The notes beneath the pieces are model-generated. The model saw only the letters and a list, made by a program, of their open reading frames with translations, was not told the DNA's origin and ran no database searches. From Chrysoporthe austroafricana (Eukaryota > Ascomycota > Sordariomycetes > Diaporthales > Cryphonectriaceae), in NCBI GenBank assembly GCA_001051155.2, contig JYIP02000003.1, positions 1,674,001-1,738,000 of the forward strand: DNA of 64,000 nt, read 5' to 3'. The position numbers and the translations under genes were made by a program. Below are positions 21,835-32,654 of the stretch, piece by piece (the first letter of the stretch is position 1; every line of letters begins with the position of its first letter).

Positions 21835-23448
21835 ATGACGGGCGGAAGTGAATCGGTGTCGGAACAGGCAGTTTTTGGTCTTCGTGGACATCATTGTTGG
21901 AGTACAGCCTCTTGCGTCAACGACGAGGCAGAGACGAACGAGGAGACCATGTCGAACGCGAAATTCCCGGCCAGGATCAAGAAGGATCTTCGGTATCGCT
22001 TCTATACAGCCGTTGTGTTCCTCCGCGCCGTGACTGGAGCTTGCGTCACCAACAGGCAGCCGGTCTCACAAGTCTCAGCGTGGCAAGACGACGGTCACCT
22101 CGAAACAGTATACAAAGACTTCGTGAATAGATTGAGCCAATTTTGCGATGTCAAACTCGGGGGCGACTCCGTTACCGCCTTCACTGTGCTTGACATGCAG
22201 AATCGGGTTCAATATCGATTTGCATGCAACCAGATGAACAAGAACCGATTAACAAGGATCTCGAACTTCGTGTCGGACCTGCTGATAACATTACGGAGCA
22301 CCGCGTCGAAAACAGAACTTGATCAAATCCTGTTGAGAAAAGTCCTAGGGCATTGTCGAACAAGAGTTCACAGCTATCTGACTGCTTTCAATAAGGCCTG
22401 CCGGGCTTGTGTTGGAACCAAGCCGGCAGACAAGAGGACTGTGGAGCAGCTCCAGGTCTTGAGGAACGCAGCCTCTGACGCCGATTTCAATAGACTCTCT
22501 GATGACACTTGTGAGCTTCTACCTGAATAGTAAGCAGGAACCACTAAGTACAGCTACTGACCTGAATCCTCAGTTGCCCAACGGTATAGATACCTAGTGG
22601 ATATCATCCATGCATACATCAAGCAGCCCGATGACACCATTCTCACCGAGAGGTTGACTCATGGCAGCATGGTCCAGAGCTCAAGCTGCTGGTCTGAGCT
22701 CCGCCACTATGCTGGGAGACTTCGCACCTACGATCTCGGGGTGCAGTCATTGATCGTGGCCGCCAAGACTTGGCCTAGGCTTGTCGAAAATCCTGAGGTG
22801 GTTTTTGTCCGATCGTCTGAGCCCGACGAGAATCCCTTGTCAGAGCTCGATGAGAATCCCTTCAGTAACAAGGATATCACAGCTAGTAAGATACTCAGAA
22901 CTATGACGCCCAACGAAGACACGGCACTTCGTTACGATGCTCTCCTACAGGACACAAGATCGTTAGACTTGGACAACGCCATGAAGCAGATAATCGACGA
23001 AAAGCCCTTTCGGCCTATTGTCCACGCGGAGCTGCTCGTACTACAGTCCCTCGAGAAAGAAGAGCTCCTTCATCCCTCAACATTCTTCAACTCATGGAAA
23101 TACATCGGCTCGAGCAAACCGACTTGTAGACTCTGCCATTACTATTTTCAGGCACATTACGGCGGTTTCCAAGTCCGCCCAACGCACGGCAACATATATC
23201 ACAACTGGAAGCCGCCAGACGTGTTCCAAAGGGACAGCAAAGAGATGTTCAAGGCAAGAGAGAATATCCTGAACGCCATGGTCCTTCCGATCCGTGCTGA
23301 AGCGCTGAGAACGCTTACGGAGAAGGTGCCCATGGGCAAACAACACGATTCGACCACTGGAATGACACTCCTCACCTTCGGCATGTTGCGTGAAAAGGCT
23401 GAGCCAGCTGACGGCGAAGTGGATGTGGAGACATCTTTCGGAGACTAG
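21835..23448 (+). CDS. OTT_1508-like deaminase-superfamily protein
   Basis: Two exons (21835-22510, 22574-23448) with a 63-nt intron (GTGAGC..CAG) encode 516 residues. The C-terminal third has the zinc-deaminase signature of the OTT_1508-like family found widely in fungi: HAE (376-378, in PIVHAELLVLQ) and, after the conserved YIGSSKPTC, the pair Cys410-x2-Cys413. These supply the zinc ligands and the catalytic glutamate of nucleotide/nucleic acid deaminases. The N-terminal 300 residues are helical and unlike any domain I know. There is no signal peptide, so it is probably intracellular. Family members are proposed to act on nucleic acids or nucleotides in conflict or self-recognition systems, but substrates are unproven. 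An in-frame ATG 180 nt upstream exists, but the chosen start lacks the unlikely leader. Confidence 0.82.
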
Positions 23449-24257
23449 GTTGACGCTGCCGTCGATGACGATGCCCCGTGTCATTCGCTCATAATCTCCC
23501 CCCCGCTCTGTCTCAAGATCACCTTGTAGTGAGCCCGATATTTTGCCGACTCTCATACTACCTGAGCTCTCTTAGCGACGAGAACGGACTTCTGGAGCCT
23601 AGGATGTCATACCAACTTGGCCATTGCTCGCACCTGACCACTACACACGCCTTCACCGCTACGGCCCAGGTTGAGACAACGGCTGCTCGGCACGGAGCTG
23701 GTCGATGTGTAGACGTGGCCTGCTTAGCTAGGAGACCTTCCGACACTTACTTTTGTCGCACAGCAGTCGATGGTCAACAGAGGCACTAGGGGGAGCAACT
23801 AGGCCTGCAGGTCCGGCAGCAGAGCAATCAATCTGTGATAAGCGCCGACCAGCCCCTTTTCTCCAGAAACAACTCGGTCAGAGTTCATTGGCTCCTTTGG
23901 CACGCCGCGGCCGGTAACGTTGTATGCCAGCACGCGCCACGAGGTGGCGTTTTACCTGTCTCGGCATCTTGGCTAGATTTTGCGGTCACGCTTCGTATCA
24001 TAGTATGTTACTCAACACTGCACGATGGTCTCTGGAGCTGTGCTGTCAGCTTGGGCATCTACTACGTGCACAACTTCGCGGTGAGCTTCCACGGGCTCGG
24101 TGAAGGAACAAACGTGATGCAGTTACTATGTGGCTCGTGTTCAGATACATAAGTCGTATGTTATCCCAGATTCTCAAGATTGGAGCGTGACATATTCCAA
24201 CTCCAAAGCTAAGTCTACTTGACATTCCGTGGAGTCACTGCTTTTGCAAGTGTCGGA
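23449..24257. other. Intergenic region
   Basis: 3' flank of the deaminase and upstream region of the secreted protein. Short unrelated open frames only. Confidence 0.5.
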
Positions 24258-25100
24258 ATGTATAAAATCACGGCCATCTTGCTTATTTCCTCCTTCGGCC
24301 TATCGAGATCAAAGGTCATCAACCCCCAGAAATCCCTTACGCCCCCTCCGGAATGCGACGTCATCCCTACCTGGGAGGTGACCACCTTCCAGTGGTTCAA
24401 CTCCTCCGACAATCTGGACTGCGCTGACGAGGTGGACGTCCGTGAGTCCCCACATGCCCCGATCTATTTCTCCGCCCCAGCGCCAGAAACGACAGTCCAC
24501 TGATCACTCCTCGCGCTTCCTTGCGATAGCCAACGTCTGCATCAACAGTAGCAGCTCAGGCATAGCAACAGCGTGCGACAACAACGACGGGCCCTGTCTG
24601 GAGTGCGGGCTCAACGCCTGCCTTGTCGGCCTCCCGCTGCAGCCGGCGGGCTACGGGCCGCCCGACAACATCACCATCGGCATCGCGTCCACGTACCCGT
24701 GGTACTCGAGCTGTTTCGAGTCGAACCCGCAGGCCATCCGGCGGTGGGAGGTCGGTGACGGGATTGTGCTGTGTGGAGGCGTAGCCTACTACGTTAATTT
24801 GTGAGTGTATTTTACCTGTAGCCCTACGGCTCCACTTCTGTTGTTCTCTGGTGAACCTGACTGACATGTCGGCTCTTCGTTGCTCTCAGCATTGGTGACA
24901 GCAACTCGGACGTCGGGCTGGGGCATATTGACTTCGACCCGATCACGTCGTGGGACTGCACGAATGGGAGCACTATTAAGGCAAGCGGGAGTGTGGACTT
25001 CGAAATCACTTGCACGAGGGATGCGCAAAATAATGCCACTTGTGTAATCCCTGTGAACGAGACGGTCATTATTCCGATACTCTCATACACCATCGACTAG
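24258..25100 (+). CDS. Small secreted cysteine-containing protein
   Basis: Three exons (24258-24441, 24530-24800, 24890-25100) with GT..AG introns of 88 and 89 nt give 221 residues. The chosen ATG starts a signal peptide (MYKITAILLISSFGLSRS); an ATG 39 nt upstream would lengthen it. The mature protein has a cluster NVCINSS, TACDN, GPCLECGLNAC and later single cysteines, many N-glycosylation sequons and no transmembrane helix. The size, signal peptide and cysteines fit an apoplastic secreted protein, possibly an effector candidate, but no family was recognised. The run DGPCLECGLNAC is the most distinctive motif for a search. Confidence 0.75.
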
Positions 25101-25886
25101 GGGAGACCACGGTACTGGGAAGTGAACCCCAGCCCCCCCTCATCTCTTGGAGCCCGTGGGGATGAGGCTGGATAGGTGATTGCAATGCATAGATGAAGAG
25201 TGTCATTTACGGCAAAAGCATGTCCAGATCAGGGGCTCATGCCATTTAGCGAAGATGTTGCATCCCAAGGGTACACGGACGACCAGCGCAATTGTAATCA
25301 AAATCAAAGGGGTGTATGCACAATGTATTTCAAGGCTTAGAGCATCGTTGATATAGCGCTCCGAGCCCCCTCCTGAGGCACCCAGGTGGTACGACTAGAA
25401 TCTCAAGACCAGCCACACGACAAGTGTGTAGAGGATATACAGGACAAAGCAAATCTCGAAGAATTCAAGAAAGCGCTTTGTCTACTCCTCCTGGTCATGC
25501 CTCAACTTTCTGTTTACATCCGCTTTGAATAATCACGCTCGTGGTGAACCGCCGTCATGCTCAACTCAGGAACTGGACACCTGCATTCAGAAGTGGCGGC
25601 GCGATGCCATAACATTGGCTCATGCCACTTTCCCATAGCTCAGCTCAACCATACCATCAATAATGGGTGCCCCTCCTCCCACCCTCAATTAAAAAGAAAA
25701 ACAAAAAAAAGGAAGAAGAACAAAAGAACGCTCCATCTAGTGACTCCCGCCATTTCCCTTGCAACCTGAAACCCGGTGCTTCCGGGATCAAACCCGCCCA
25801 CCCGGCCCGCTAAATGCCCGCTTAAAACCCCGCGCCTTCGAGCGCAAACAATCAAATCACCAAGCCGCTTCCCGGCTTCGCAGTCG
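25101..25886. other. Intergenic region
   Basis: Convergent 3' flanks of the secreted protein and the Zn2Cys6 regulator. An A-rich run lies at about 25690-25730. No gene recognised. Confidence 0.5.
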
Positions 25887-28788
25887 TCATCCTGAAGTCC
25901 CGATGCTGCTGCTGCTCCCGCCGCCGCCCAGTCCTGTCCCGAACTGTGGCTGCGACCGCCTCTCCTGGTACTGGTATGCGCCATCGCCCGAGGTCTGCCG
26001 CGAGAATATCCCCGGCGTGAACGCCCCGACCGGCGTCCCTGCGCCGCTGTTATATGCCGACACGTTGTTGCTGAACGTCGTCGACTCGATGGTCGGGCTG
26101 GCGATGTCGTATGACCAGTCCCCTGACGCCGAGCCGATGTTGTTGCCCCAATCTGCAAGTGGTACGGAGGTGTTGAGGGAGGGCATCGAAAGGGACGCTG
26201 GGATATGTCTCTGGCCGACTGTGGCTGGTGTGTTGGTGCCACTCCCTGAGGCGAATGCATTTGTGTTGGCGCGACCTGCAGACAGGAAGGAGTCCGCGTT
26301 GATGTTCAGGATCGAGTCGCCAAGAAGTAAGGGCATCGGCGCAGACGGCCCGGCGTCGAGGTTCATCGTGCCCTCTATCGGCCAAGAGCCGTCGCCGGTG
26401 TCGATCTCGGTCTCGTCCTTGACCTCGCCCAGGATATTACCCATCGGCACATCAGTGTTCGTCATGCCGGCCTCGAAATTCGGCCATGCAATCTCCTCGG
26501 GAGGGAGGACAGGCGAGTTCAGCGAGGGTGACAGGGCCATCCGCATCCCGCCTGGCCGCTCCTGAGCGAACATCAACAGCCTGTCCGCGAATTGTGTCCT
26601 GCTGTTCGGGGTCGCGCTGAGGGTGCGCACAAAAAACTCGAGCGGATCAATCGCGATGCCTTTCCTGCTCACGCCTAACACGCCGAGGTCTCCGGTTCCG
26701 ATGAAGTCCATTCCCATCGTGCCGCGTATGCCACTTATTGGGGTGCCTGTTGCGCTCGCGCGGTCGATTGCGCCCAGCACATTTATACACCACGTTCCAA
26801 TCTCGAAGATCTTCTCGAACATGCCCATACCGTGTACCTCAACTGCTGAGCTCGGGAGACTTTGCAACACGCCGGCGGTCGATCGGGCTATGGCTAGAGG
26901 GAAGGCAAAGTGCATGCTTTCGTGAGGAGCGGTCCAGCTCAGTAGGCTCTGCCGGAAAGAGCTCTGCCACACAATGAGGCGCAGCCATTGTTGGGTGATC
27001 AGGAGGTCGGCTTTCTGGATCGCGGTGGGTTCGGACTGCACCATCTCCACGTCGGCCTCGTCTGAACCGGCGACCGACGGAGCTGCCGTTACAGGTGCTG
27101 AGTAGACCGGCTGGGAATCTGATGAGGGTGTTGATGCGCGGGAGCGTTGGAGGAATGACGGTGGTTGAGCGAGGAGATTCTGCAGAGCAAGGTAAGTTGT
27201 CGCAGAGACGCGAGGATCGGAGCCGTCGTTCCAGGCCGACACAAATGATTCGTCGAGTGGCGTGTAGGATGACACGAGCTGGAGGAAGCCCGTGTGAATA
27301 TCGGGAGACTCATAAGCATGCCTCGTTGTCGGCAATGATGGCGTCTTTTTGAAGGTTATGGGTTTGTTCCGCAGGATGGCGAAAGACCTGGTGCGTGTGA
27401 GCAGGCTGGCGCGGAAACGCGGGAGGCATTCTCAGAACTCACCTCTCAGTCACGAATAGAATCCAGAAGACCCGTTGCCGGCAGAGGGCCTCCTCGGCAG
27501 GGAGATCAACGTATGTCGAGTCGTCGTGCAGGCCCATATCCTGAGCCAGCGTCAAGGCCTCTCTCAGATACAGCCATGACTTCCTGTTCTGGTTTATCTC
27601 GAAGAATGATGTCGACAACCAGAAGGACGATATGACGGCGCTGATGGAAGCGTCTTCCATGAAGTCGTATGATTGCCTGTTCGAAACGCACTCGTCCAGG
27701 AAGAAACGGCCCGCATCCTCCCAAGATGCGGGGCCGTCCACATGTAGGCTCTTGCCAGACATGTGCATACATACCAAACCACATAACGCGTAGATGAGGT
27801 TCTTCTCCGGTGCTGTCATCTGCCTTGCGACCATCGCCCGTATAGCTGGCATGTACAGCAGGGGCATGATTGGGTAGATGTGCTCATAGTAGAGATCCAC
27901 GCACTTGGGGATGAGCTGGAGGTGCGGTCGATGGAGCGGTCGATACTGGTCCGAGGTGAAGAGGCTCCTAGGCTCGGGCCCATTCCGCGGATCTGTGGCG
28001 TTATTCCGCCACGATACATCCTGCGGTGCTTGTGAGGTAGCCGGCCTGTGATCCAGCTCCGGGCTGTTCTCCCTGCTGTGGCTGTCCTTGACCTCTCGTG
28101 CTCTCAGCTCGTTGCTAGTCACGGCGCAGGTCAGCTTAGCTGTTGAGCGATGGGCGCGGAGGGGGCGAATCTCATCCGGCCGATATGCGAGGGGCCGCAT
28201 GGGGACGACTCTGTCTCACGCGCCCGGCGCAAGACGGCGAGGGCGGAAGAAGCTGGGCGAGGCTTACATGACCCGGCCATGACCGCGCTTGGGACCACGC
28301 TTTCGGGGGACGTGGTCCCGCTTGCAGGTCAATGCGGCATTGATACATTGTTGGCATGGGAATTGCCCATCACATCGTATTCCTAGACGCTGTTAGCATG
28401 AGGTAGCCGGGCAGGGTTGTTGACGGGCCGAAGGCGGCGCAGAGGAAAATCTTGACAGCACAGCAGCCGCTCGGCATAACACACGTGACGCTGAGACGGC
28501 AGGCGGGGCTCATCTCGGCGGCCGCGGCGGCGAGGGGAGATAAGAAGGGCAGCGAGGGTCACACATACGTCGTCTCCGGCAGTGGTCGCACACAGTCCGC
28601 TTGGAGGCCTGCTGTGGCTTGGTCGGCGAGCCGGCGTGTTCAGGGGCGGCCGACGCTGACGAACCGGCGGGGTCTGGTGCAGATCCGGAGGGCGCGGGGG
28701 CAGAGTCCAGGTCGTCGGAGGGCCGGGCGGCGGGGGCGGGCGGCACGGCAGAGATCAGGTCGGGGGAGTGGTCGTCTTCGGTCTTCAT
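25887..28788 (-). CDS. Zn2Cys6 transcription factor with fungal-specific regulatory domain
   Basis: Four exons (28788-28569, 28382-28268, 28210-27443, 27387-25887) give about 867 residues, and every junction keeps the frame with GT..AG ends. The binuclear zinc cluster is split by intron 1. Its cysteines at residues 67, 70, 77, 83, 86 and 93 have the canonical C-x2-C-x6-C-x5-C-x2-C-x6-C spacing. The linker KRGPKRGHGRV follows. The middle region is the fungal-specific regulatory domain (YYEHIYPIMPLLYM, LREALTLAQDMGLHDD, RQRVFWILFVTERSFAI). The C-terminal third is low-complexity, rich in Ser, Gly and Thr, likely an activation region. The linker resembles regulators of sugar and polysaccharide use, but the target pathway is not evident; no metabolic gene cluster surrounds it. 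Confidence 0.92.
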
Positions 28789-29462
28789 CCTGCCTGCGAG
28801 CGGTGGGCGACAGAGAGCCGAGGGGGGGGCACAACGGTCCGGCGTGTATTCCGTAGAAACAGGGGTCGGAGTGTCCGCTCAAGCCTCGCTCATCGTCTCG
28901 ATGCGGCCGCTGGACCAGGGCGAGTCATGGAGCAGGCGGCGGGACTGAAGAGGGATTGAGTGCGCGAGTGTCACCGGAGGGGGCAAGACCGCGAGCTGCT
29001 CAGGGGACCTGAATCCAGCGAAGATTGGAGCGAAGGCGGCGGCGGGGTGGACGAGGAGCCGTCGAGGGTTGGCACGAGGTGTTCTTTGGGGCGAGGGAGG
29101 ACGAATGACGATGGCACCGGGACGGAGCTGGTCCAGGTGGTGGTGGTGATGGGTGGAAAAGGAGAATGCTTTGCCGCCTGCTGGTCTGCCAATCACTGCT
29201 CGCTGGCCCGGGACTGCAACGCTGGGCACGCCACGGCTTTGCTGCCGTGGCCGCAGAGGCTGGCTGGCTGGCCGGCTGGGCCGCTGGACAAGCTTCGTTG
29301 ATGCGTTGCGGAATCTGGCCGCAGGAAATGCGGGGAAGCAGGGATCAAATCGCATCAAGGTGCCTCCCTCGATGCAGGCCGGCTGCTGTGCGGTGTTCAG
29401 TGCTAAACTAGAGCGACACCATCTCCGTCTGTTCTACCAACCCGTTGCCCTGGCGTCCCGTC

Positions 29463-29494
29463 GTGGTGGTGGTGGTGGTGGTGGTGGTGGTGGG
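29463..29494. repeat. GGT/CCA trinucleotide microsatellite
   Basis: About ten uninterrupted GTG units, continuing less regularly as GGAGGAGGA to about 29519. It creates artificial poly-Val, poly-Gly and poly-Thr frames. Confidence 0.95.
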
Positions 29495-30130
29495 AGGTGG
29501 AGGAGGAGGAGATGGTGGTGGCGTGAGGCGGTGCGGTGCGATGGCGACAGCGATGGGCGCGCTGAAGGGCTGTTTTGGGACAGTCCGCTCGTCACCTGAC
29601 CCGGACGGCGCCCATCCTTGCCGCGAGCAAAAATATGTTTTATGCTTTCCCTTTTCCCTGCTTGCGCCGGCGGCGTCGACGGGGGCTTCGGTATGCGAGA
29701 TGGCCTGTTTCCGGGACCCGGTCAGCTGTCGATGCCTCCCATGTCGTGCGGCAATTAAGGACAGGACAGATGCTGAGCACAACCGTCAGCCCTGCCACGC
29801 CTGCTGCCTTGGTGCTCCAGCAGCCCATAGCATCAATCTGATCTGCAGGGAAGGGGATCACAGAGAGGCTCGAGCCCTCTCGTGGATCCATCGCCCCACT
29901 CACACCCCTGAATACTGCCGCTGAGCCGCAAAGTTGATGAGGACTTCACGCGCAACATCCTGCCCCAGGGCCCCATGGTCGGGCCGATCGGTGCGATCCG
30001 AGGTCCAGGGCTGCTCTGGCGCGACCTTGGTCGCAAAACCTTCCGTGCGGCAGCAACAGAGAGGAGGCTCACCCCCGGCGTCGTGAAGCCGGCTCGGAGC
30101 GTGGCCCGCCGCCGAGCCTGGATACGGGCT

Positions 30131-30160
30131 GCCCACGGTCGCCCACGGTCGCCCACGGTC
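30131..30160. repeat. Three perfect tandem copies of a 10-bp unit
   Basis: GCCCACGGTC is repeated three times without change. A 10-bp period keeps all copies on about one face of the helix, so a factor-binding array is possible but unproven. Confidence 0.9.
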
Positions 30161-30558
30161 GCAGGGGAGCCAATGGTAGGTGCCCGTGGCTCCTCCGTGG
30201 GTATAGGCACCATAGCGAGCCCTGCTTCACGGGCTCGGCGGGCGTCAGCCTCCTCGATATGGTTGCTTCCCCGCGGACAGACTCAGCGCCGGGCCCGCAC
30301 TTCTTGGACGCTCGCCGTGATTCGATCCAGGCCCTGCCCTGTCGCCCTTGGTACCTGAGCCACGCCCGGGTTGGATCTCTCGTGTCAGGATCCACATCCA
30401 TATATAGGGTCATGCTTGGCAAGGCCTACTGCGACGTCATGCTGCTCATGGTCGGATGGTCCATCGAGAGATTGGGCTCGGTTGCTAGGGGTTGGAAAGG
30501 TTGAGAGTGCTCTCATTGCTCATGGAAATGCAAACCAGCGCCAGACTACGAGCCTACC

Positions 30559-32202
30559 TCACAATTCCTCCTTGAAGAATTTTTCCTCGCTACCTTCGCC
30601 TCCCTCAAACCCTTCGTCCTCTTCCTCGTCGTCGTCCACGATGCCCCTGATCTCGGGGACCTCGCCGGGCATCTCAACGACCTCCAGCACCCAGCCCTTC
30701 TCGCCTGCGATCTTCTCCAGCTCCTTGCGGAACTGTTCGACGGCGTCCGGGCTGAGGTTTAGCTTCTCAAGCTCCTCGTCGGTCATCATCTCTATCTTCC
30801 CACCCTCTGACTTACTCAGGGCCTTGGCGAGCGTCTCCACAATAGGGCCAGATGATGTAGGGCCCTTTCCCGGAATGAAGCCCTTGGGCGGCTTCAGCTT
30901 CGGTGGAGGCTGGCCATCTTCCGTGCTGTGCAGCTGCTTCCCGCCAATGACGATGCCGCCTATCTCCATAACCCTAGGCTTATTACTGCCTTGCTCCTGT
31001 GTTTCTGCCTCTTCGCCGGCCTCCTCGTCCTCCTGTCCCTGGCCGACGCTCAGGCGTTCGGCAGCCTCGACGCTTTTCCTCAATCGCCACGCGGCGATCT
31101 CGTCCTCAGAATCGATGATCAGCTGACAGCTGATGGGATGCGCGTGGGTTTCTTTGGGAGGGAGGAAGGCGACGTCCTCGCATAGTCGGGGGGTGTGGAT
31201 AAGCATGAGGTAGGAGCACGTCGTGATCTCCTTGATCCAGCCGATGCGGTCGTTTGTAGAACCCGGGTTGCAGTGGTATTGCACCTCAATCGTGCGGTCA
31301 CGGCCCGTCAGGTCGCAGAGCGTTCCGCCTTCCATGCGCTGCACCAGAAATCGCTGGTCGCCCTTGACCTGCAGCTCGGTGTTGGGCGGCGCCGGGGACT
31401 CAGAGCCGTCAATTGGCTTCTGCGCGCTGTCCACGTCCATCTGCAGCTCGCTATCGTCCCGGATCTGCCTTGCCCCTGCCTTCTTCCGCGGAACAGGTCG
31501 CTGCTCTGCTCGCCCTAATATATACTCGGCACTATTCGGGTCCCTGACCGGTAGGCTGCCCTTCATGCCGCTCGGGAGGGCGTGGAACTGGACAATGTCG
31601 TGGCCGTAGCAGAACTTGTAGCTCCACCAGCCTGAGACATAGTAGAGACACTGGTTGTCGAGTCCACTCATGAGCTCCCACCCCCTGCTGTTGGCGCGGG
31701 CCAGCTCGCGTGCCTCTTCGGCTTTGGCCAGCTCGGTGGCGGTCTGGTTCGGCGCGGGAGGTGGTGCGAGGACCGGCAAGGAGCAGAGGTACTTCGAGGG
31801 AGGGATGCTCATGATCTCGTAGTCCTCTGATATCTCCGGCATGCCATCCTCCGCGTCGCCATCGTGAGGGGCGTCTGCCGATGCAGATTCGCGGATCTGG
31901 CTCGTGAGGTCGGTCTGGGAAGAGAGCTCGGCAGTGTATGTAGACTGGGAAGACTTGGCAGACTCGACAAGCCGCTGCGCGTCGAGCTCGGAGATGAACG
32001 AGTCGGAGAAGATGACCTCGAACTGTCAGACGCTCCTTGTCAGCTGCACGTTCGCAGGTCCTCCCGGCGACGGGCGCAACTGAGGCAGGGCAGACAAACG
32101 CACCTGAGGATAGGCCAGCATGTCATCGTGGATGCTGAATCCAGGTTGCTTGGCGCTGCACAGTTGCAGGCCAGCTAGGAGTACCAGGTTGAGACGGCGC
32201 AT
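30559..32202 (-). CDS. YOS9: OS-9/Yos9-like ER lectin (ERAD substrate recognition)
   Basis: Two exons (32202-32104, 32022-30559) with an 81-nt intron encode 520 residues. A signal peptide (MRRLNLVLLAGLQLCS) directs entry to the ER. The mannose-6-phosphate receptor homology domain spans GWWSYKFCYG, IEVQYHCNPG and TTCSYLMLIHTPRLC. It holds the Trp-Trp pair, the cysteines and the Glu/Tyr positions that bind trimmed N-glycans. The acidic tail ends in KEEL, a KDEL-type retrieval signal. In yeast, Yos9 hands glycoproteins with exposed alpha-1,6-mannose to the Hrd1 ubiquitin ligase. The long C-terminal region beyond the lectin domain is low-complexity and acidic, as in other filamentous fungi. Confidence 0.93.
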
Positions 32203-32654
32203 CGTGCCGCAGAGCAGCTGTCCGCCCTCACATAGGGATCATGGGGGTTGTTGGTGATGGAAGCATGGTCGGTGTTGTAGATGTCCCGAGGCCACTTTGC
32301 GGTTTCTAGCGCTGACCTTGCTCTGTCAGGGGTGTTGGAACGCCGTAATCAGTAGACGACGCACGGGCCATGTGTCCTCTGAGGCCCTGGCCCAGCAGCC
32401 CGTAGCCCCGCGTCGACCCTCTGAAGGGCTCCCCAGGCCTCACCACATTGACAGATCCAAGCCAGATAGCATCTCACCACTCTCGGGCGGGTCACATCGA
32501 CATGCCGCAGACTGTCCGCCTCCGGGCCTCCCCCTACAGAGCGCTGTCGCACACGAGGGCGCAGAGGTTGCTTTGATTATGTATTGACTATCTCCTCAAG
32601 CATCACTCTGGGCTGGCCCGCCCTCTCCAGATGAATTTGTGCAAGCCGCTTTTG
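32203..32654. other. Intergenic region
   Basis: OS-9 upstream region plus the 3' flank of the next minus-strand gene. Nothing recognised. Confidence 0.5.

Larger units (their letters stand above)
28789..30558. other. GC-rich intergenic region upstream of the Zn2Cys6 gene
   Basis: About 1.8 kb of GC-rich DNA with simple repeats (29463-29494 and 30131-30160) and long but overlapping open frames on both strands that look compositional. It is probably the promoter and long 5' leader of the regulator and the 3' flank of OS-9. Confidence 0.5.

Noticed and set aside
25759..26565. 268-codon plus-strand frame
   Set aside because: Lies antisense to the last exon of the Zn2Cys6 gene, whose minus-strand frame has family motifs and clean introns; the plus frame is a composition artefact.
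29153..29924. Gly/Val/Thr-rich frames around 29.5 kb
   Set aside because: Made by the GGT microsatellite.
30371..31126. 251-codon plus-strand frame
   Set aside because: Mostly antisense to the OS-9 lectin gene and dominated by Ser-rich text mirrored from its acidic tail.
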